This document shows, piece after piece, positions 45,341-53,860 of a stretch of DNA of 64,000 nt (positions are counted from its first letter, which is position 1; each line of letters begins with the position of its first letter). The notes beneath the pieces were generated by a model that ran no database searches, was not told the DNA's origin, and saw nothing but the letters and a program-made list of their open reading frames with translations. This DNA comes from Tepidiforma bonchosmolovskayae (GTDB lineage: Bacteria; Chloroflexota; Dehalococcoidia; Tepidiformales; Tepidiformaceae), in contig NZ_CP042829.1 of assembly GCF_008838325.1 (NCBI RefSeq), positions 2,356,001 through 2,420,000 on the forward strand. Direction: 5' to 3'. Made by a program: the position numbers and the translations under genes.

Positions 45341-45580
45341 CCAGAGAGGCCCGTGCATAGAAGCCATCTATCGGAGGCGATAGACGATGCCTATGGGCTT
45401 TGGGCAGGCTTTCCGGGCTCCCGGAGAAGGGCCTCGAATAGGAGTGCCGTATATGTCTGATAGACGCTCTCTATGGGCTTCTGTCTGCTTGGCTGGCCCT
45501 CCAGAGAGGGGCCCGGAATAGGAGTCCGCTATGGGCCTGATAGACACGTCCTATGCATCTAGCCCGGGCATCGGCCTGGC
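45341..45580. repeat. Three degenerate 80-bp tandem repeats
   Basis: The word GATAGAC occurs at 45379, 45459 and 45539, exactly 80 bases apart. Other words keep the same register: CTATGGGCTT at 45391 and 45471, AATAGGAGT at 45436 and 45516, CCAGAGAG at 45341 and 45501 (160 apart). Small stems such as GTCTGATAGAC sit inside units. An ATTCTCC/GGAGAAT stem precedes the array at about 45309-45325. Confidence 0.82.
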
Positions 45581-47264
45581 TGCCAGGCAGGTCCCCTGTG
45601 AGTTGTCTTAAAAAGTCGACGGTACTAATGCACTCAAAAGCCAAGAAATCAGAGGCCCAGTTGGCAAGTCTGAGGCCTGAAATTGTCAACACACCAGGCT
45701 GGGCTCGAGCCATCTGAAAGGTTCTTAACACATGCCTGGGCGACGGGTCGGGCCCGACCTTTAATGCTAGATGGCCAGGAAGGCTTCAAGGCTGGTTAGG
45801 GGGGTACTACGCCCCCCGGCCCGGGGGGCCGGGGGAAGCCCCCGGGGCCGGGTCGGGCCGGGCCGGCCGCGACCTTCGCACTATCAAACTTGGGCAAATC
45901 GGTCTTGGCGTTCCCAACAGTTTGGAAGGTTTGGGAAGCTGCCCTAGCCAAGCAGGGACGGGTCGACGGCCTAGCCGCGCAGGCTTCGCGGCCGGCTCCA
46001 GTCCGAGCCCGGGGCGGGCGGCAACCCTGGTGCGCATTCCCCAATTCGGTGGCCGCCACCGGGTACGACCTGGTGGCGGTGACACGAACACCCGCTTCGC
46101 TCGGCGGCTTGGCCGTCGTTGTGGTCGTCGTAGAAGTGTTCAGAGGTGCGTCCATTCTATGTGACTTCTGTCCCTGCAGTTGTCCGTGCGGCACAGCGAA
46201 TCGGTCGCGGGTGCTCCGGTTGCCGGCAGTGCCGCCGGTATCGGCCGTTCCGCCGGCCTGCCTCAGTCGCAGGTGCCGCAGCCGAGCCGACGTTGCGGCC
46301 GGGCTGTCGGTTGTCAACACGGATAGCGAGCGCGGTCGCGGTCCCGCCGGGGCATCGTCAGGGTACCGGGCTGTCCGGTCTTGAGCCGTAAGCCTCGTGT
46401 ATCGCGCCCGGGCTGCCCAGCACTCTCGAATCGAGGGCCTCTTTCGCCTGCCCCGATTTACCCATGTTCACATGGTCTTGCCTTCTTCCGGCGTCGGGTA
46501 ACTCCATCGCCGTTCTTGGATTCGTGAGGGAGGGCTTGCTCAGACGGAACTACAGCAGTTGCCCCGAGGCCCGCGGGTCGTCGAGGTATGCCTTGGCGGT
46601 GGTGCCGGCGGCCCTTTGAAGGATTCCTGTTGCTCTCTCTGTCCGCCTATTCCCGACCTGTGTCAGAAACTCCTGCCCGTTTACTATTTCGACCTCGACC
46701 CCGAGCCCGGACGTGACGGGTGCATATCACACCCTAGTTGACTGGGAGCCTTGCCATTCTCTGCCTGCCCGGGGCTGGCAGGACACAGCGAAAGGTACGC
46801 CCCCGGGTCGCCCAACATTTACCACGAGGCAGGGTCGAGGACGTCGAGGAGAATGCTGGCCGCTCCCACCGAGCCTCGGCAGCCAGCGGCAGGGCCGAAA
46901 TCCTTTGAACACTCTCCCTTTCCTTGCTCGAGTACGATTCGCAGGTCGATGTGGGGTCCCTAGTGGCGGCTCACATCCGAGCGTGGCTCGGTCGCGCCGG
47001 TAAGAACTGGGACTAGCTCAGGGCCGCCATCAAGCAACACGCCCGCGCTAAGGTCCGGTTGCGGCCAGGCGATACCGGAAGCGCCGGACCCCTTGCCCCT
47101 CGAACGCAGACAGCATGGTTCGCCGTGCGGCGATGCCATTCTCGGAGCTACGTCCCTGGGCTCTTGGCGTCGTCAGGGTGCGGCCTGCCCTTGCACCCAA
47201 TTAAGTCCCCAGCATTTCCCCCCGGCCGCCGGCTCCGATTTGGTCCCGCTTGGTTGCTTGGAGT
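45581..47264. other. 1.7-kb gene-poor stretch with a GC-hairpin cluster
   Basis: At 45810-45870 runs of C and G form strong alternative stems (for example GGCCGGGGG facing CCCCCGGGGCC around 45827-45852). A minus-strand frame at 45796-46320 starts MDAPLNTSTTTTTTAKPP internally but has no ribosome binding site or match. The rest shows nothing recognisable. Confidence 0.45.
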
Positions 47265-47660
47265 CTATTCGTTCTGCCCTGAGCCCCTTGAGCGCTTCCG
47301 CATCGCGTGCACCATCTCCTCGATGACCTGGCGGTCGGCCGGACTCAGCAGGCTAATCATCGTCGCCAGGCGGACAACATCGGCCTGCCCCTGAGGGGCG
47401 GCGCCGGCCGCGTCGGTCTCATAGCCCATCGCTTCCAGGATTTCCCAGCCCGGAAAGCCGTAGACCTTGCGGAGCGCATTGAACGGCTCCGGGTAGATGA
47501 TGGCGATTCTGCCAGTTTCGATGGAGCCGATGTACTCCCTCCGGACGCCGGTGAGTTTCTCGGCCTCGTGCTGGGTCAGGCCGAGCCGCTCGCGGTACTG
47601 GCGAAGGAGCGCTCCGGTCTGCTTTGCCTTATCGCGCTGTCCTCTCTTATCGACCGTCAT
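47265..47660 (-). CDS. XRE-family transcriptional regulator
   Basis: A 131-residue DNA-binding protein. Residues 15-70 are an XRE/Cro-type helix-turn-helix: LLRQYRERLGLTQHEAEKL, GVRREYIGSIETGR and EPFNALRKVYGFPGWEILEA. The C-terminus (SLLSPADRQVIEEMVHAMRK) is a helix often used for dimerisation in such regulators. Two ATGs (47666 and 47660) are possible and neither has a strong ribosome binding site. It is near the right end of the island and a likely operator lies upstream. It may control the island or itself. Confidence 0.88.
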   Translation of the reverse strand: MTVDKRGQRDKAKQTGALLRQYRERLGLTQHEAEKLTGVRREYIGSIETGRIAIIYPEPFNALRKVYGFPGWEILEAMGYETDAAGAAPQGQADVVRLATMISLLSPADRQVIEEMVHAMRKRSRGSGQNE

Positions 47661-47705
47661 GACCATCTCGGCTCAGCCCCTTCCACCCGGCGTGCTGGCC
47701 GGGAT

Positions 47706-47755
47706 TGTCTGCGTTTGTGTCCCTCAGTATGCAGACACCGTATGGTGCCCGCAAT
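47706..47755 (-). promoter_or_regulatory. Promoter and operator-like repeat of the XRE gene
   Basis: On the minus strand a -35 TTGCGG (about 47754-47749) and a -10 CATACT (47731-47726) are 17 bases apart. An inverted repeat TGTCTGC (47706-47712) and GCAGACA (47731-47737) brackets the -10 and start region, as expected for autorepression. The match to consensus is moderate. Confidence 0.45.
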
Positions 47756-48842
47756 GAACCTCGCCCCGAGGCTATGTTCCTCTGCCCGGCACCGTGGCCC
47801 GACCAGCCTCCGGTGCGCTCGGTCAACTCCCGGTAGGTTGCCGCCTTTACGGGTTGCGCGATGAACCAACCGCCATCCCGATGATGCCCGTCGGGGGCCC
47901 GTGTTTGAGGAGGATAGGCATTTGAACCATCGGCTCTCGAACCGAGGCCCTGGGCGTGTTGACGTAATGTCCTACCCGCCTTCGGACCCATAACCCAGCT
48001 CGTGGTTGGCGCGCGCGGTGTTCACAGCGGAGTCCAGGCAGCACGTAGGCTCAGGCGGCGAACCTACCTGCAAGGCGTCGGCGAACCTTGATTCTGCGCG
48101 ATGCGGCAGTCCGTCTGGTTTGGGGCTGCACGGCGTCGGCGTAGCCCCTCGCCGCCGACGCGAGCGATCGCTAGCTGAACTGAACCTCGAGTTAGACTCG
48201 GAGTTCTCCCCGGCTGATATGGGCGTCGGGTTGACTGACAGGCCAGATTTGTTCCGATGCGTGCTTTACCAGAGCTGGCATCCTAGCTTGGCGTTTACAT
48301 CAGGGGGCCGTTGATTGGTTTGCTCTTTCCTCGGGAGGCGAGTCCATCCTCGCGTTAGCTTGGACTTATGCTCATGCGAGTCTTGGATTCCTCGTGGTGC
48401 TCTGGTCCGAGGGCCAAAGAGCCTTTAGAGGATGGCCGCAGTGCCACGCCGGGAGTCCTTCCTGTCACCTGACCCGATTGTTCGCCCCAGCTCGTCCGAC
48501 AACGGCAATTGAGCCTGTCAGCCTTGTTGGCGCACCTGGTGCGGCGTTTTTTCCGGGCCCCCTGACTTGAAAGCTCTGGCCTTAATCGGGAGGAGCCCTC
48601 GCCGCCGCGTGCGGTCGGCGGTGACCCCCGTGAGAACGAGGCTGGCCGGCGCCGGGGCAAAATCCGGGAGAGTAAGGATATTAGGCCGGTGCCCCAAGGA
48701 CTCCACAAGCCCCAGACGAGATCAAGGCCCATGAGCGGAATAATTCTCCGGGAAAGAGCGGAATAATGCTCAGGCAGATTCAGCCTTGCCGGTGCCCGTC
48801 TCAGATTCGGCGATGGCCTGTGTCCTTCAGTAGCTGACCTGT
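47756..48842. other. 1.1-kb gene-poor right end of the island
   Basis: No convincing gene. A minus-strand segment near 47880-47990 carries a T-arm-like string (GGTTCAAATGCC) but does not fold into a tRNA. The rest shows nothing recognisable. Confidence 0.4.
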
Positions 48843-48883
48843 GATTATGAGTCGTGCACTCTGACCGGCTGAGCTACCCTGCC
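48843..48883. repeat. Right attachment site (5' half of tRNA-Met)
   Basis: Forty-one bases equal to 11976-12016 except one base. On the minus strand it is the tRNA from base 1 to the anticodon loop; the 3' half is missing, so it cannot make a tRNA. It lies 74 bases from the metallophosphoesterase stop, the original chromosomal neighbour. Confidence 0.88.
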
Positions 48884-48957
48884 CCATCTTTCCCAATCTA
48901 CCACGACCCGTTCTTCTGCGGCAGCGCCGGCACGGCTCACACCCCGCCGGCTGCCCC

Positions 48958-49716
48958 CTATCCGTCCACCCGCTCCGTCCGCCACCGCACGCCGCCGGCG
49001 TCAAAGTCCACAATCACGCACAGCCCCGCGCGGCGGTTTGCGTCGCTCAGCGGCATCGGCGCACCCGAGTAGACCGCCGTCACCCCATGACGGCTCACGT
49101 CGGCATGCGGCTCCCAGTGCCCCAGCGCGAAATAATCCCAGTGCCCCCGCGCCGCGGCGAGCTCGTGCTCATGTATCGGGAGCGACCGGTACGTCTCCCC
49201 GCCCTCCGGGACGAAGTGGCCATGCGCGAGCGCGATGTGCCATCGCCGGTCGAGCCGCTCCGGCAGCCCATCGAGCGGCCGGAAGTGCCAGTCCGAGTCG
49301 AGATACGCCCGCCCCCAGACCACGAGGTCCAGCCCCTCCGGCTCGTGGATCTCGCCACGGTGCGCCCGCACAATCGTCAGCTGCTTCGCGATCGCCTCCA
49401 TATCGTGCCGCCAGTAGATGCTCCCCGGGTCCATCGGGTCGTGGTTCCCCGGGATGAGGAACGCCTGCCCCTCGAACCGCCCAATCTGGGCGGCAGCCCA
49501 CGCCACCGTCTCCGCAGGCACCCGGTCGTTATCGAAGATGTCCCCCGCCAGCACCAGGACGTCCGCGCGCTCCCGGTTGGCGAGGTCGATCACACGGCAG
49601 AACGCAGCCTCCATCCGCCGGCGCCGCTCCACCCATGCGGGGTGGTCGTTTCCCGCGTACGCGCCGAGATGCACGTCGGAGGTATGCACCACCCGCAGCG
49701 GCCGCGGCTCACGCAC
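48958..49716 (-). CDS. Metallophosphoesterase (SbcD-like)
   Basis: A 252-residue calcineurin-like phosphoesterase. It has the metal motifs in order: HTSDVHLGAY (DxH), VLAGDIFDND (GDxxD), LIPGNHDPMD (GNHD), LAHGHFVP and LGHWEPH. The layout resembles the nuclease part of SbcD/Mre11-like DNA repair exonucleases, but it is shorter and no SbcC partner is near, so it could be a phosphodiesterase of another kind. The GTG at 49716 overlaps the DinB gene stop by eight bases. It is the last gene of an operon with DinB and a methyltransferase. Confidence 0.9.
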   Translation of the reverse strand: MREPRPLRVVHTSDVHLGAYAGNDHPAWVERRRRMEAAFCRVIDLANRERADVLVLAGDIFDNDRVPAETVAWAAAQIGRFEGQAFLIPGNHDPMDPGSIYWRHDMEAIAKQLTIVRAHRGEIHEPEGLDLVVWGRAYLDSDWHFRPLDGLPERLDRRWHIALAHGHFVPEGGETYRSLPIHEHELAAARGHWDYFALGHWEPHADVSRHGVTAVYSGAPMPLSDANRRAGLCVIVDFDAGGVRWRTERVDG

Positions 49717-50215
49717 CGAGCGCCTCCCGCATCCCGGCCAGCTGCCGGCCGTGGTCGAGTGCGTGCAGGCGAAGGAACAGCAGCCACTCGCGCCAGTTCA
49801 GCTGGCCGAAGAACGGGTGCTCCCAGCGCACCTCGAGATGGGCGCCGGGGTCGGCCGCACGCACGTGCTCGTAGAGCGAGGCGTTGCCGGCCGCCTGGGC
49901 TTCGAGGAGCCTGTCGCGATCGCGCGGCAGCTCGGGCGGTCCGTTCTCCGGGCGTTCGCCGGTCAGCGCCACGTGCAGCACCGCAGTTGCGACCTGCAGG
50001 TTCCAGCCCACCACGTGGGCGAGGCAGTCCATCGGGCTCCACGCGTCACCGGGCGGATGCTCCCCGTACCGCTCCGCGGGGATAGCCCGCGCGGCGGCGA
50101 ACAGCTCGGCCATTCCGCCTTCGACCCGTTCGATCAGCTCCTCGATGCTCCGCGACGCCGCCTGTGCCACGAGGTACTCCCGGATGCGCACCCGTTCCGA
50201 TTCCGGCATCGTCAT
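49709..50215 (-). CDS. DinB-family protein
   Basis: A 168-residue four-helix-bundle protein of the DinB/YfiT superfamily. The metal-binding histidines are visible in DCLAHVVGWN and in RLHALDHGRQLAG near the C-terminus. Members act as thiol-dependent transferases or have unknown activity. It overlaps the methyltransferase gene by four bases (ATGA) and the metallophosphoesterase by eight, so all three are likely co-translated. A second DinB-type gene is at 55177-55707, only distantly similar. Confidence 0.88.
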   Translation of the reverse strand: MTMPESERVRIREYLVAQAASRSIEELIERVEGGMAELFAAARAIPAERYGEHPPGDAWSPMDCLAHVVGWNLQVATAVLHVALTGERPENGPPELPRDRDRLLEAQAAGNASLYEHVRAADPGAHLEVRWEHPFFGQLNWREWLLFLRLHALDHGRQLAGMREALGA

Positions 50216-50880
50216 GCCCCGGCTCCTTCCCCGGCGAACCGCCGGTAAAACTGCAAAGTCGAAAACCCGGCCGCACGGCGCGCCGCCGGCCGCAGCTCTC
50301 CGGGGACCCGGAGTCGGTGCCAGCGGTGCTCAACCATCACCACGGTGCCGCCCGGACGTGCAGCCTCGGCCAGCGCCGCAATCGCCGCCTGCTGTTCGTG
50401 CCGGGGCAGGTGCCCGACATAATGGGCGGCGATGACCGCGTCGAACACCCTGCTCACCCGGCGCAGGTCACGCCCGTCCCCGTGGACCACCACGCCCTCG
50501 CCCAGCCGCTGCGTTGCCGCAGCGACGAAGTACGGCGAGAGTTCGATTGCGCGGAACTCGATGCCCGGCAGGCGCGCCCGCAGCGCTGCCAGCAGCCTCC
50601 CCGGGCCGGGGCCCACCTCGAGCACGCGCCGTGCACCGGTCCGCTCCAGCCATCGTGCCAGCAGGGCGACAACCCGGCCCTCGCTCCCGGCCCAGTAAAG
50701 CGGCCGGATGAGCCGGTCGTACAGCGCCGCGCTCCGGGCAGAACAGTACCCGTCGGGAAGAAAATGCCACCTGCGGAAGTACCAGCCCGGGTACTCGACG
50801 CCCCGCACCGCGGACGGGTGCCGCTCCAGCGCCGACCGCAGCGCTGCTGCCCGTTCCCTCGGCATTCCCTGCAGCCACAT
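50212..50880 (-). CDS. Class I SAM-dependent methyltransferase
   Basis: A 222-residue enzyme with the SAM-binding motif VLEVGPGPGRLL (about 91-102), FRAIELSPYFV as motif II, and FDAVIAAHYVGHLP and RPGGTVVMVEHRW as later motifs. The N-terminal 80 residues, with WYFRRWHFLPDGY, are a family-specific extension. The substrate is unknown; proteins of this layout methylate small molecules or lipids. It begins the three-gene minus-strand operon. Confidence 0.88.
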   Translation of the reverse strand: MWLQGMPRERAAALRSALERHPSAVRGVEYPGWYFRRWHFLPDGYCSARSAALYDRLIRPLYWAGSEGRVVALLARWLERTGARRVLEVGPGPGRLLAALRARLPGIEFRAIELSPYFVAAATQRLGEGVVVHGDGRDLRRVSRVFDAVIAAHYVGHLPRHEQQAAIAALAEAARPGGTVVMVEHRWHRLRVPGELRPAARRAAGFSTLQFYRRFAGEGAGA

Positions 50881-50971
50881 GCCTGCGCATTCTCGCCGCG
50901 GCGGTGGGTCCTGTCACGCAACCCTTGCCGGCCCGTAGAATGCCCCGGCATCCCACCGGAGGTAGTTCCCC

Positions 50972-51274
50972 ATGATTACGGTCGTTGCGAAGCTGCAGGC
51001 CCAGCCCGGCAAGGAGGCCGAACTCCGCGCTGCGCTCACAGAGATGGTCGCCGCCGTCAAAGAGAAGGAGGCGGGAGCTGTTCCAGCGTATTCGCTCCAC
51101 GTCTCCGACTCCGACCCGGCGACCTTCCTGTTCTACGAAAACTACCGCGATGCTGCTGCCTTCGAGGCCCACGGCAAGACCGACCACATGCGCGCCCTCG
51201 GAGCCAAACTCGCCGGGCTGCTCGCGGGCCGTCCCGTCATCGAACGCTACACGAAGATCGCCGGCGTCGACTGA
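50972..51274 (+). CDS. Antibiotic biosynthesis monooxygenase (ABM) domain protein
   Basis: A 100-residue single-domain protein: MITVVAKLQAQPGKEAELRA, YSLHVSDSDPATFLFYENYR and HGKTDHMRALGAKL match the dimeric ferredoxin-like ABM fold of quinol monooxygenases such as YgiN. The role is likely oxidation of quinones or detoxification, which is known only for relatives. A GGAGG lies about eight bases upstream of the ATG. It stands upstream of uppP in the same direction but a functional tie is unlikely. Confidence 0.88.
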   Translation: MITVVAKLQAQPGKEAELRAALTEMVAAVKEKEAGAVPAYSLHVSDSDPATFLFYENYRDAAAFEAHGKTDHMRALGAKLAGLLAGRPVIERYTKIAGVD

Positions 51275-51331
51275 ACGTCGGCTTTCCCCGGGGTGGTTGT
51301 CCCTTAGCACGGCCGGCGCGAACGTTCCCCC

Positions 51332-52153
51332 GTGGACCTCGTTCGCGCCGTCGTGCTGGGCATCGTCCAGGGCCTCACGGAATTCCTCCCCGTCTCCAGT
51401 TCCGGCCACCTGATCCTCATTCCCGCCCTCTTCGGCTGGGACGACCAGGGCCTGGCGTTCGACGTCGGCCTCCACGGGGGCACGCTCCTCGCGCTGCTGG
51501 CCTACTTCTGGCGTGACTGGTACGTCATGTTCCGCACCGGCCTGGCCGACCTCGCCCGGCACGGCGCCCGCGTATCTAACTGGCGCACCGATACGCGCCT
51601 GCTCTGGCTGCTCGCCCTCGGCTCGCTGCCCGCAGGTGTCGTCGGCTTCCTGTTCAATGACTGGATCGAGGCGCATGTCCGCCAGCCGTGGCTCGTTGCC
51701 ATCATGCTCGCGCTGATGGGCACGGTGATGCTGCTCGCCGACCGGCTTGCCGCCAACCGCCGGCCGATCGCGACCGTCGGCATGACCGATGCGCTCATCA
51801 TCGGTGTCGGCCAGGCCCTCGCGCTCGTCCCGGGCGTCTCCCGCTCCGGCGCGACCGTCACCGCCGGGCTCGCGCGGGGGCTCCGCCGCGAGGATGCCGT
51901 CCGCTTTGCCTTTCTGCTCGGGACACCGGCCTTCGTCGGGGCGCTCCTCCTCAAGTCGGCCGACCTCGCCGCCCTCTCCGGCACCGAGGCCCGCGACATG
52001 CTCGTCGGCTTCGCAACTTCAGCCATCGTCGGGTTCGCGGCGATTCACTTCCTGCTCCGCTGGGTCCGGACCCGCTCGTTGTTGGTCTTCGTGCTCTACC
52101 GGTACGCGGTCGCCATCCTCGCCCTGGCCATCGGCGCCTACCGCATCGCCTGA
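51332..52153 (+). CDS. uppP: Undecaprenyl-diphosphate phosphatase
   Basis: A 273-residue membrane protein of UppP/BacA type. Both signature loops are present: GIVQGLTEFLPVSSSGHLIL (residues 10-29) with the essential glutamate and serines, and VPGVSRSGATVTAGL (about 165-179) with the essential arginine. It removes phosphate from undecaprenyl diphosphate, recycling the lipid carrier for peptidoglycan and polysaccharide synthesis. About eight hydrophobic helices are visible. The GTG start at 51332 matches the family N-terminus. Confidence 0.95.
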   Translation: MDLVRAVVLGIVQGLTEFLPVSSSGHLILIPALFGWDDQGLAFDVGLHGGTLLALLAYFWRDWYVMFRTGLADLARHGARVSNWRTDTRLLWLLALGSLPAGVVGFLFNDWIEAHVRQPWLVAIMLALMGTVMLLADRLAANRRPIATVGMTDALIIGVGQALALVPGVSRSGATVTAGLARGLRREDAVRFAFLLGTPAFVGALLLKSADLAALSGTEARDMLVGFATSAIVGFAAIHFLLRWVRTRSLLVFVLYRYAVAILALAIGAYRIA

Positions 52154-52215
52154 GCGGCCCGCAGCAGCCCCGGCCACTATGATGCACCTACACCAGCATC
52201 CCCGGAGGTATCCCC

Positions 52216-53058
52216 ATGGTCCTCGAACGTCTCCGGCTCGATGGCCCGCCGCGCAAGGTGGTCATCGTGACGGGCGGCGGCCGCGGCCTCGGTAAAGCAA
52301 TGGCCATCGCGCTTGCCGAAGCCGGCGCCGACATCTGCATTGCCAGCCGGACCCGCGCGCAGCTCGAAGAAGCCGCCGCCGAAATCCGTGCAGCAAGCGG
52401 CCGCGACCCCCTCATCGTGCCGACCGACGTGCGCGTCCGCGAACAGTGCGACGAGCTGGTCGCGCGCACAGTCGAGCACTTCGGCAGGCTCGACGTCATG
52501 CTCAACAACGCCGGCATCGGCGACCGCCGCGGCGCCGGCAACCGCATCCAGGACCTCGACGACGCCGACTGGCAGGACACGATCGAGGTCAACCTCTACA
52601 GCACGTTCTATTGCTCCCGCGCCGCCGTCCGTCAGCTGCTCAAGCAGGGCACCGGCGGCGTCATCGTCAACGTCGCCAGCGGCACCGCCCTCCGGTCGTC
52701 GCCCCAGTCGCTCGCCTACGCCGCCGCTAAGGCCGGGGTTATCTCGCTCACGAAGAGCCTGGCCGCCCAGGTGGTCGGCGAGAACATCCGCGTCAACTGC
52801 ATCATCCCCGGCTTCGTCGCCCAGGCCCCGGCGCAGTCCGAAGAAGAGGCCGCCATGCGCGCCCAGCGCGGGCGGTTTATCACTGTCCGCCGTCTCGGCG
52901 AGGCCTGGGAGCTCGGCCCGCTCGCCGTCTTCCTCTGCTCCGACGCTTCCAGCTACATCACCGGCGAATCGTTCGTCATCGACGGCGGCGGTCTGGCCGG
53001 CGGCGTCGCCCCCACCGGCTGGGTGGTCACCGAACCCGCGGAGGTGCGCCATGGCTGA
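52216..53058 (+). CDS. Short-chain dehydrogenase/reductase
   Basis: A 280-residue SDR. The cofactor motif is VTGGGRGLGKAMA, NNAG (LNNAGIGDRRG) follows, the catalytic tyrosine and lysine are in YAAAKAG (about 172-176) with a serine in NVASGTA, and the C-terminus has SSYITGESFVIDGGG. The substrate is unknown; the glycine pattern is typical of the classical NAD(P)-binding group. GGAGG lies eight bases before the ATG. The gene overlaps the next SDR by eight bases, suggesting one enzyme pair or complex. Confidence 0.93.
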   Translation: MVLERLRLDGPPRKVVIVTGGGRGLGKAMAIALAEAGADICIASRTRAQLEEAAAEIRAASGRDPLIVPTDVRVREQCDELVARTVEHFGRLDVMLNNAGIGDRRGAGNRIQDLDDADWQDTIEVNLYSTFYCSRAAVRQLLKQGTGGVIVNVASGTALRSSPQSLAYAAAKAGVISLTKSLAAQVVGENIRVNCIIPGFVAQAPAQSEEEAAMRAQRGRFITVRRLGEAWELGPLAVFLCSDASSYITGESFVIDGGGLAGGVAPTGWVVTEPAEVRHG

Positions 53059-53842
53059 GTGGAACCGCAAGCCCGGCTTCGACCTGACCGGGAAGAAGGC
53101 GCTGGTCGTCGGCTGCGCCAACCCGGCCGGCCGCGCCATCGCGCTCGCCCTCGCCGAAGCCGGCGCCGACGTCGCCGTCGCCTCGGCCACGACCGACGGC
53201 GAGGAGATGCTCGAAGCCCGGCGCATCGCAAAGGCCGTCACCGAACTAGGGCGCCGCTCCTTCGCCCAGGGCTGGGACGTCACGCTCCCCACCAACGTCC
53301 AGGTCAGCATGAAGCAGCTCGGCAAGGAGTTCGGCCGCCCGACCATCCTCGTCTACAACGCCGACCTGCCGTTCGCAAAGCCGTTCGACAAGGTGACGGA
53401 TACCGAGTTCGCCCGCCTCCAGGCTGTCAACCAGAACGGCGCCTTTTACACGGCGCGCAGCTTCGTCCGCGAGTTCCCCGAAGGCGAGGGGCCGGGCCGG
53501 CTCATCTTCGTCACCTCGATCTTCGCCGAGCGCGGCGTCGAAGGCCTCGCCGCCTACACTGCGGTCAAGTCCGGCGTCATCGGCCTTTCCACAGCGCTCT
53601 CACAGGAGCTCGCCGCCCGGGGCTTCACGTCCAACTGCATCGCTACCGGCTGGATGGACTGGACCCCCGGCCGCGGTCCCGATGAGATCGGCGCCAACCT
53701 GCTGATGCGCTTCATCCCGATGCGCCGCTTCGGCCGCGCCGACGAACTCGGCCCCCTCGCCGTCCTCCTCGCGTCCGAGGCCGCCGGCTACATCAGCGGC
53801 CAGGTCTTTCACGTCGACGGCGGCGTCAGCCAGCACCTGTAG
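53051..53842 (+). CDS. Short-chain dehydrogenase/reductase, divergent cofactor loop
   Basis: A 263-residue SDR read in a different frame from the preceding SDR. The cofactor loop is unusual: VVGCANPAGRAIALALAEAG instead of TGxxxGxG. The catalytic residues are present (SIFAERGVEGLAAYTAVKSG), and the C-terminus reads AAGYISGQVFHVDGGVSQHL, as in fatty-acid or polyol SDRs. It may have a structural or regulatory role beside the first SDR, but the YxxxK motif suggests activity. GAGGTG lies just upstream of the ATG. Confidence 0.9.
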   Translation: MAEWNRKPGFDLTGKKALVVGCANPAGRAIALALAEAGADVAVASATTDGEEMLEARRIAKAVTELGRRSFAQGWDVTLPTNVQVSMKQLGKEFGRPTILVYNADLPFAKPFDKVTDTEFARLQAVNQNGAFYTARSFVREFPEGEGPGRLIFVTSIFAERGVEGLAAYTAVKSGVIGLSTALSQELAARGFTSNCIATGWMDWTPGRGPDEIGANLLMRFIPMRRFGRADELGPLAVLLASEAAGYISGQVFHVDGGVSQHL

Positions 53843-53860
53843 CGCTGGCGGGCGGGCGCG

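Larger units (their letters stand above)
12017..48883. mobile_element. Genomic island integrated in tRNA-Met
   Basis: The segment is bounded by the 41-bp tRNA repeat and opens with a tyrosine integrase. It carries a catabolic block, a DISARM-like defence operon, a primase/excisionase/integrase module, an XRE regulator and several kilobases of repeat-rich gene-poor DNA. No transposase, conjugation or phage structural gene was seen, so it is best described as an integrative genomic island, probably built from at least two elements because it holds two different tyrosine recombinases. Confidence 0.85.

Noticed and set aside
44700-45580. CRISPR array
   Set aside because: The repeats have no fixed direct repeat with unique spacers, and no cas genes are present.
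45796-46320. 174-residue minus-strand frame with a Thr-rich segment
   Set aside because: No start signal and no motif; the 3' end runs through a GC-hairpin cluster.
47880-47990. Possible tRNA or tmRNA end on the minus strand (GGTTCAAATGCC)
   Set aside because: The T-stem does not pair correctly and no matching acceptor or anticodon arm is found.
12017-48883. Insertion sequences or transposons in the island
   Set aside because: No transposase, resolvase or terminal inverted repeat with target duplication was found; both recombinases are tyrosine integrases.
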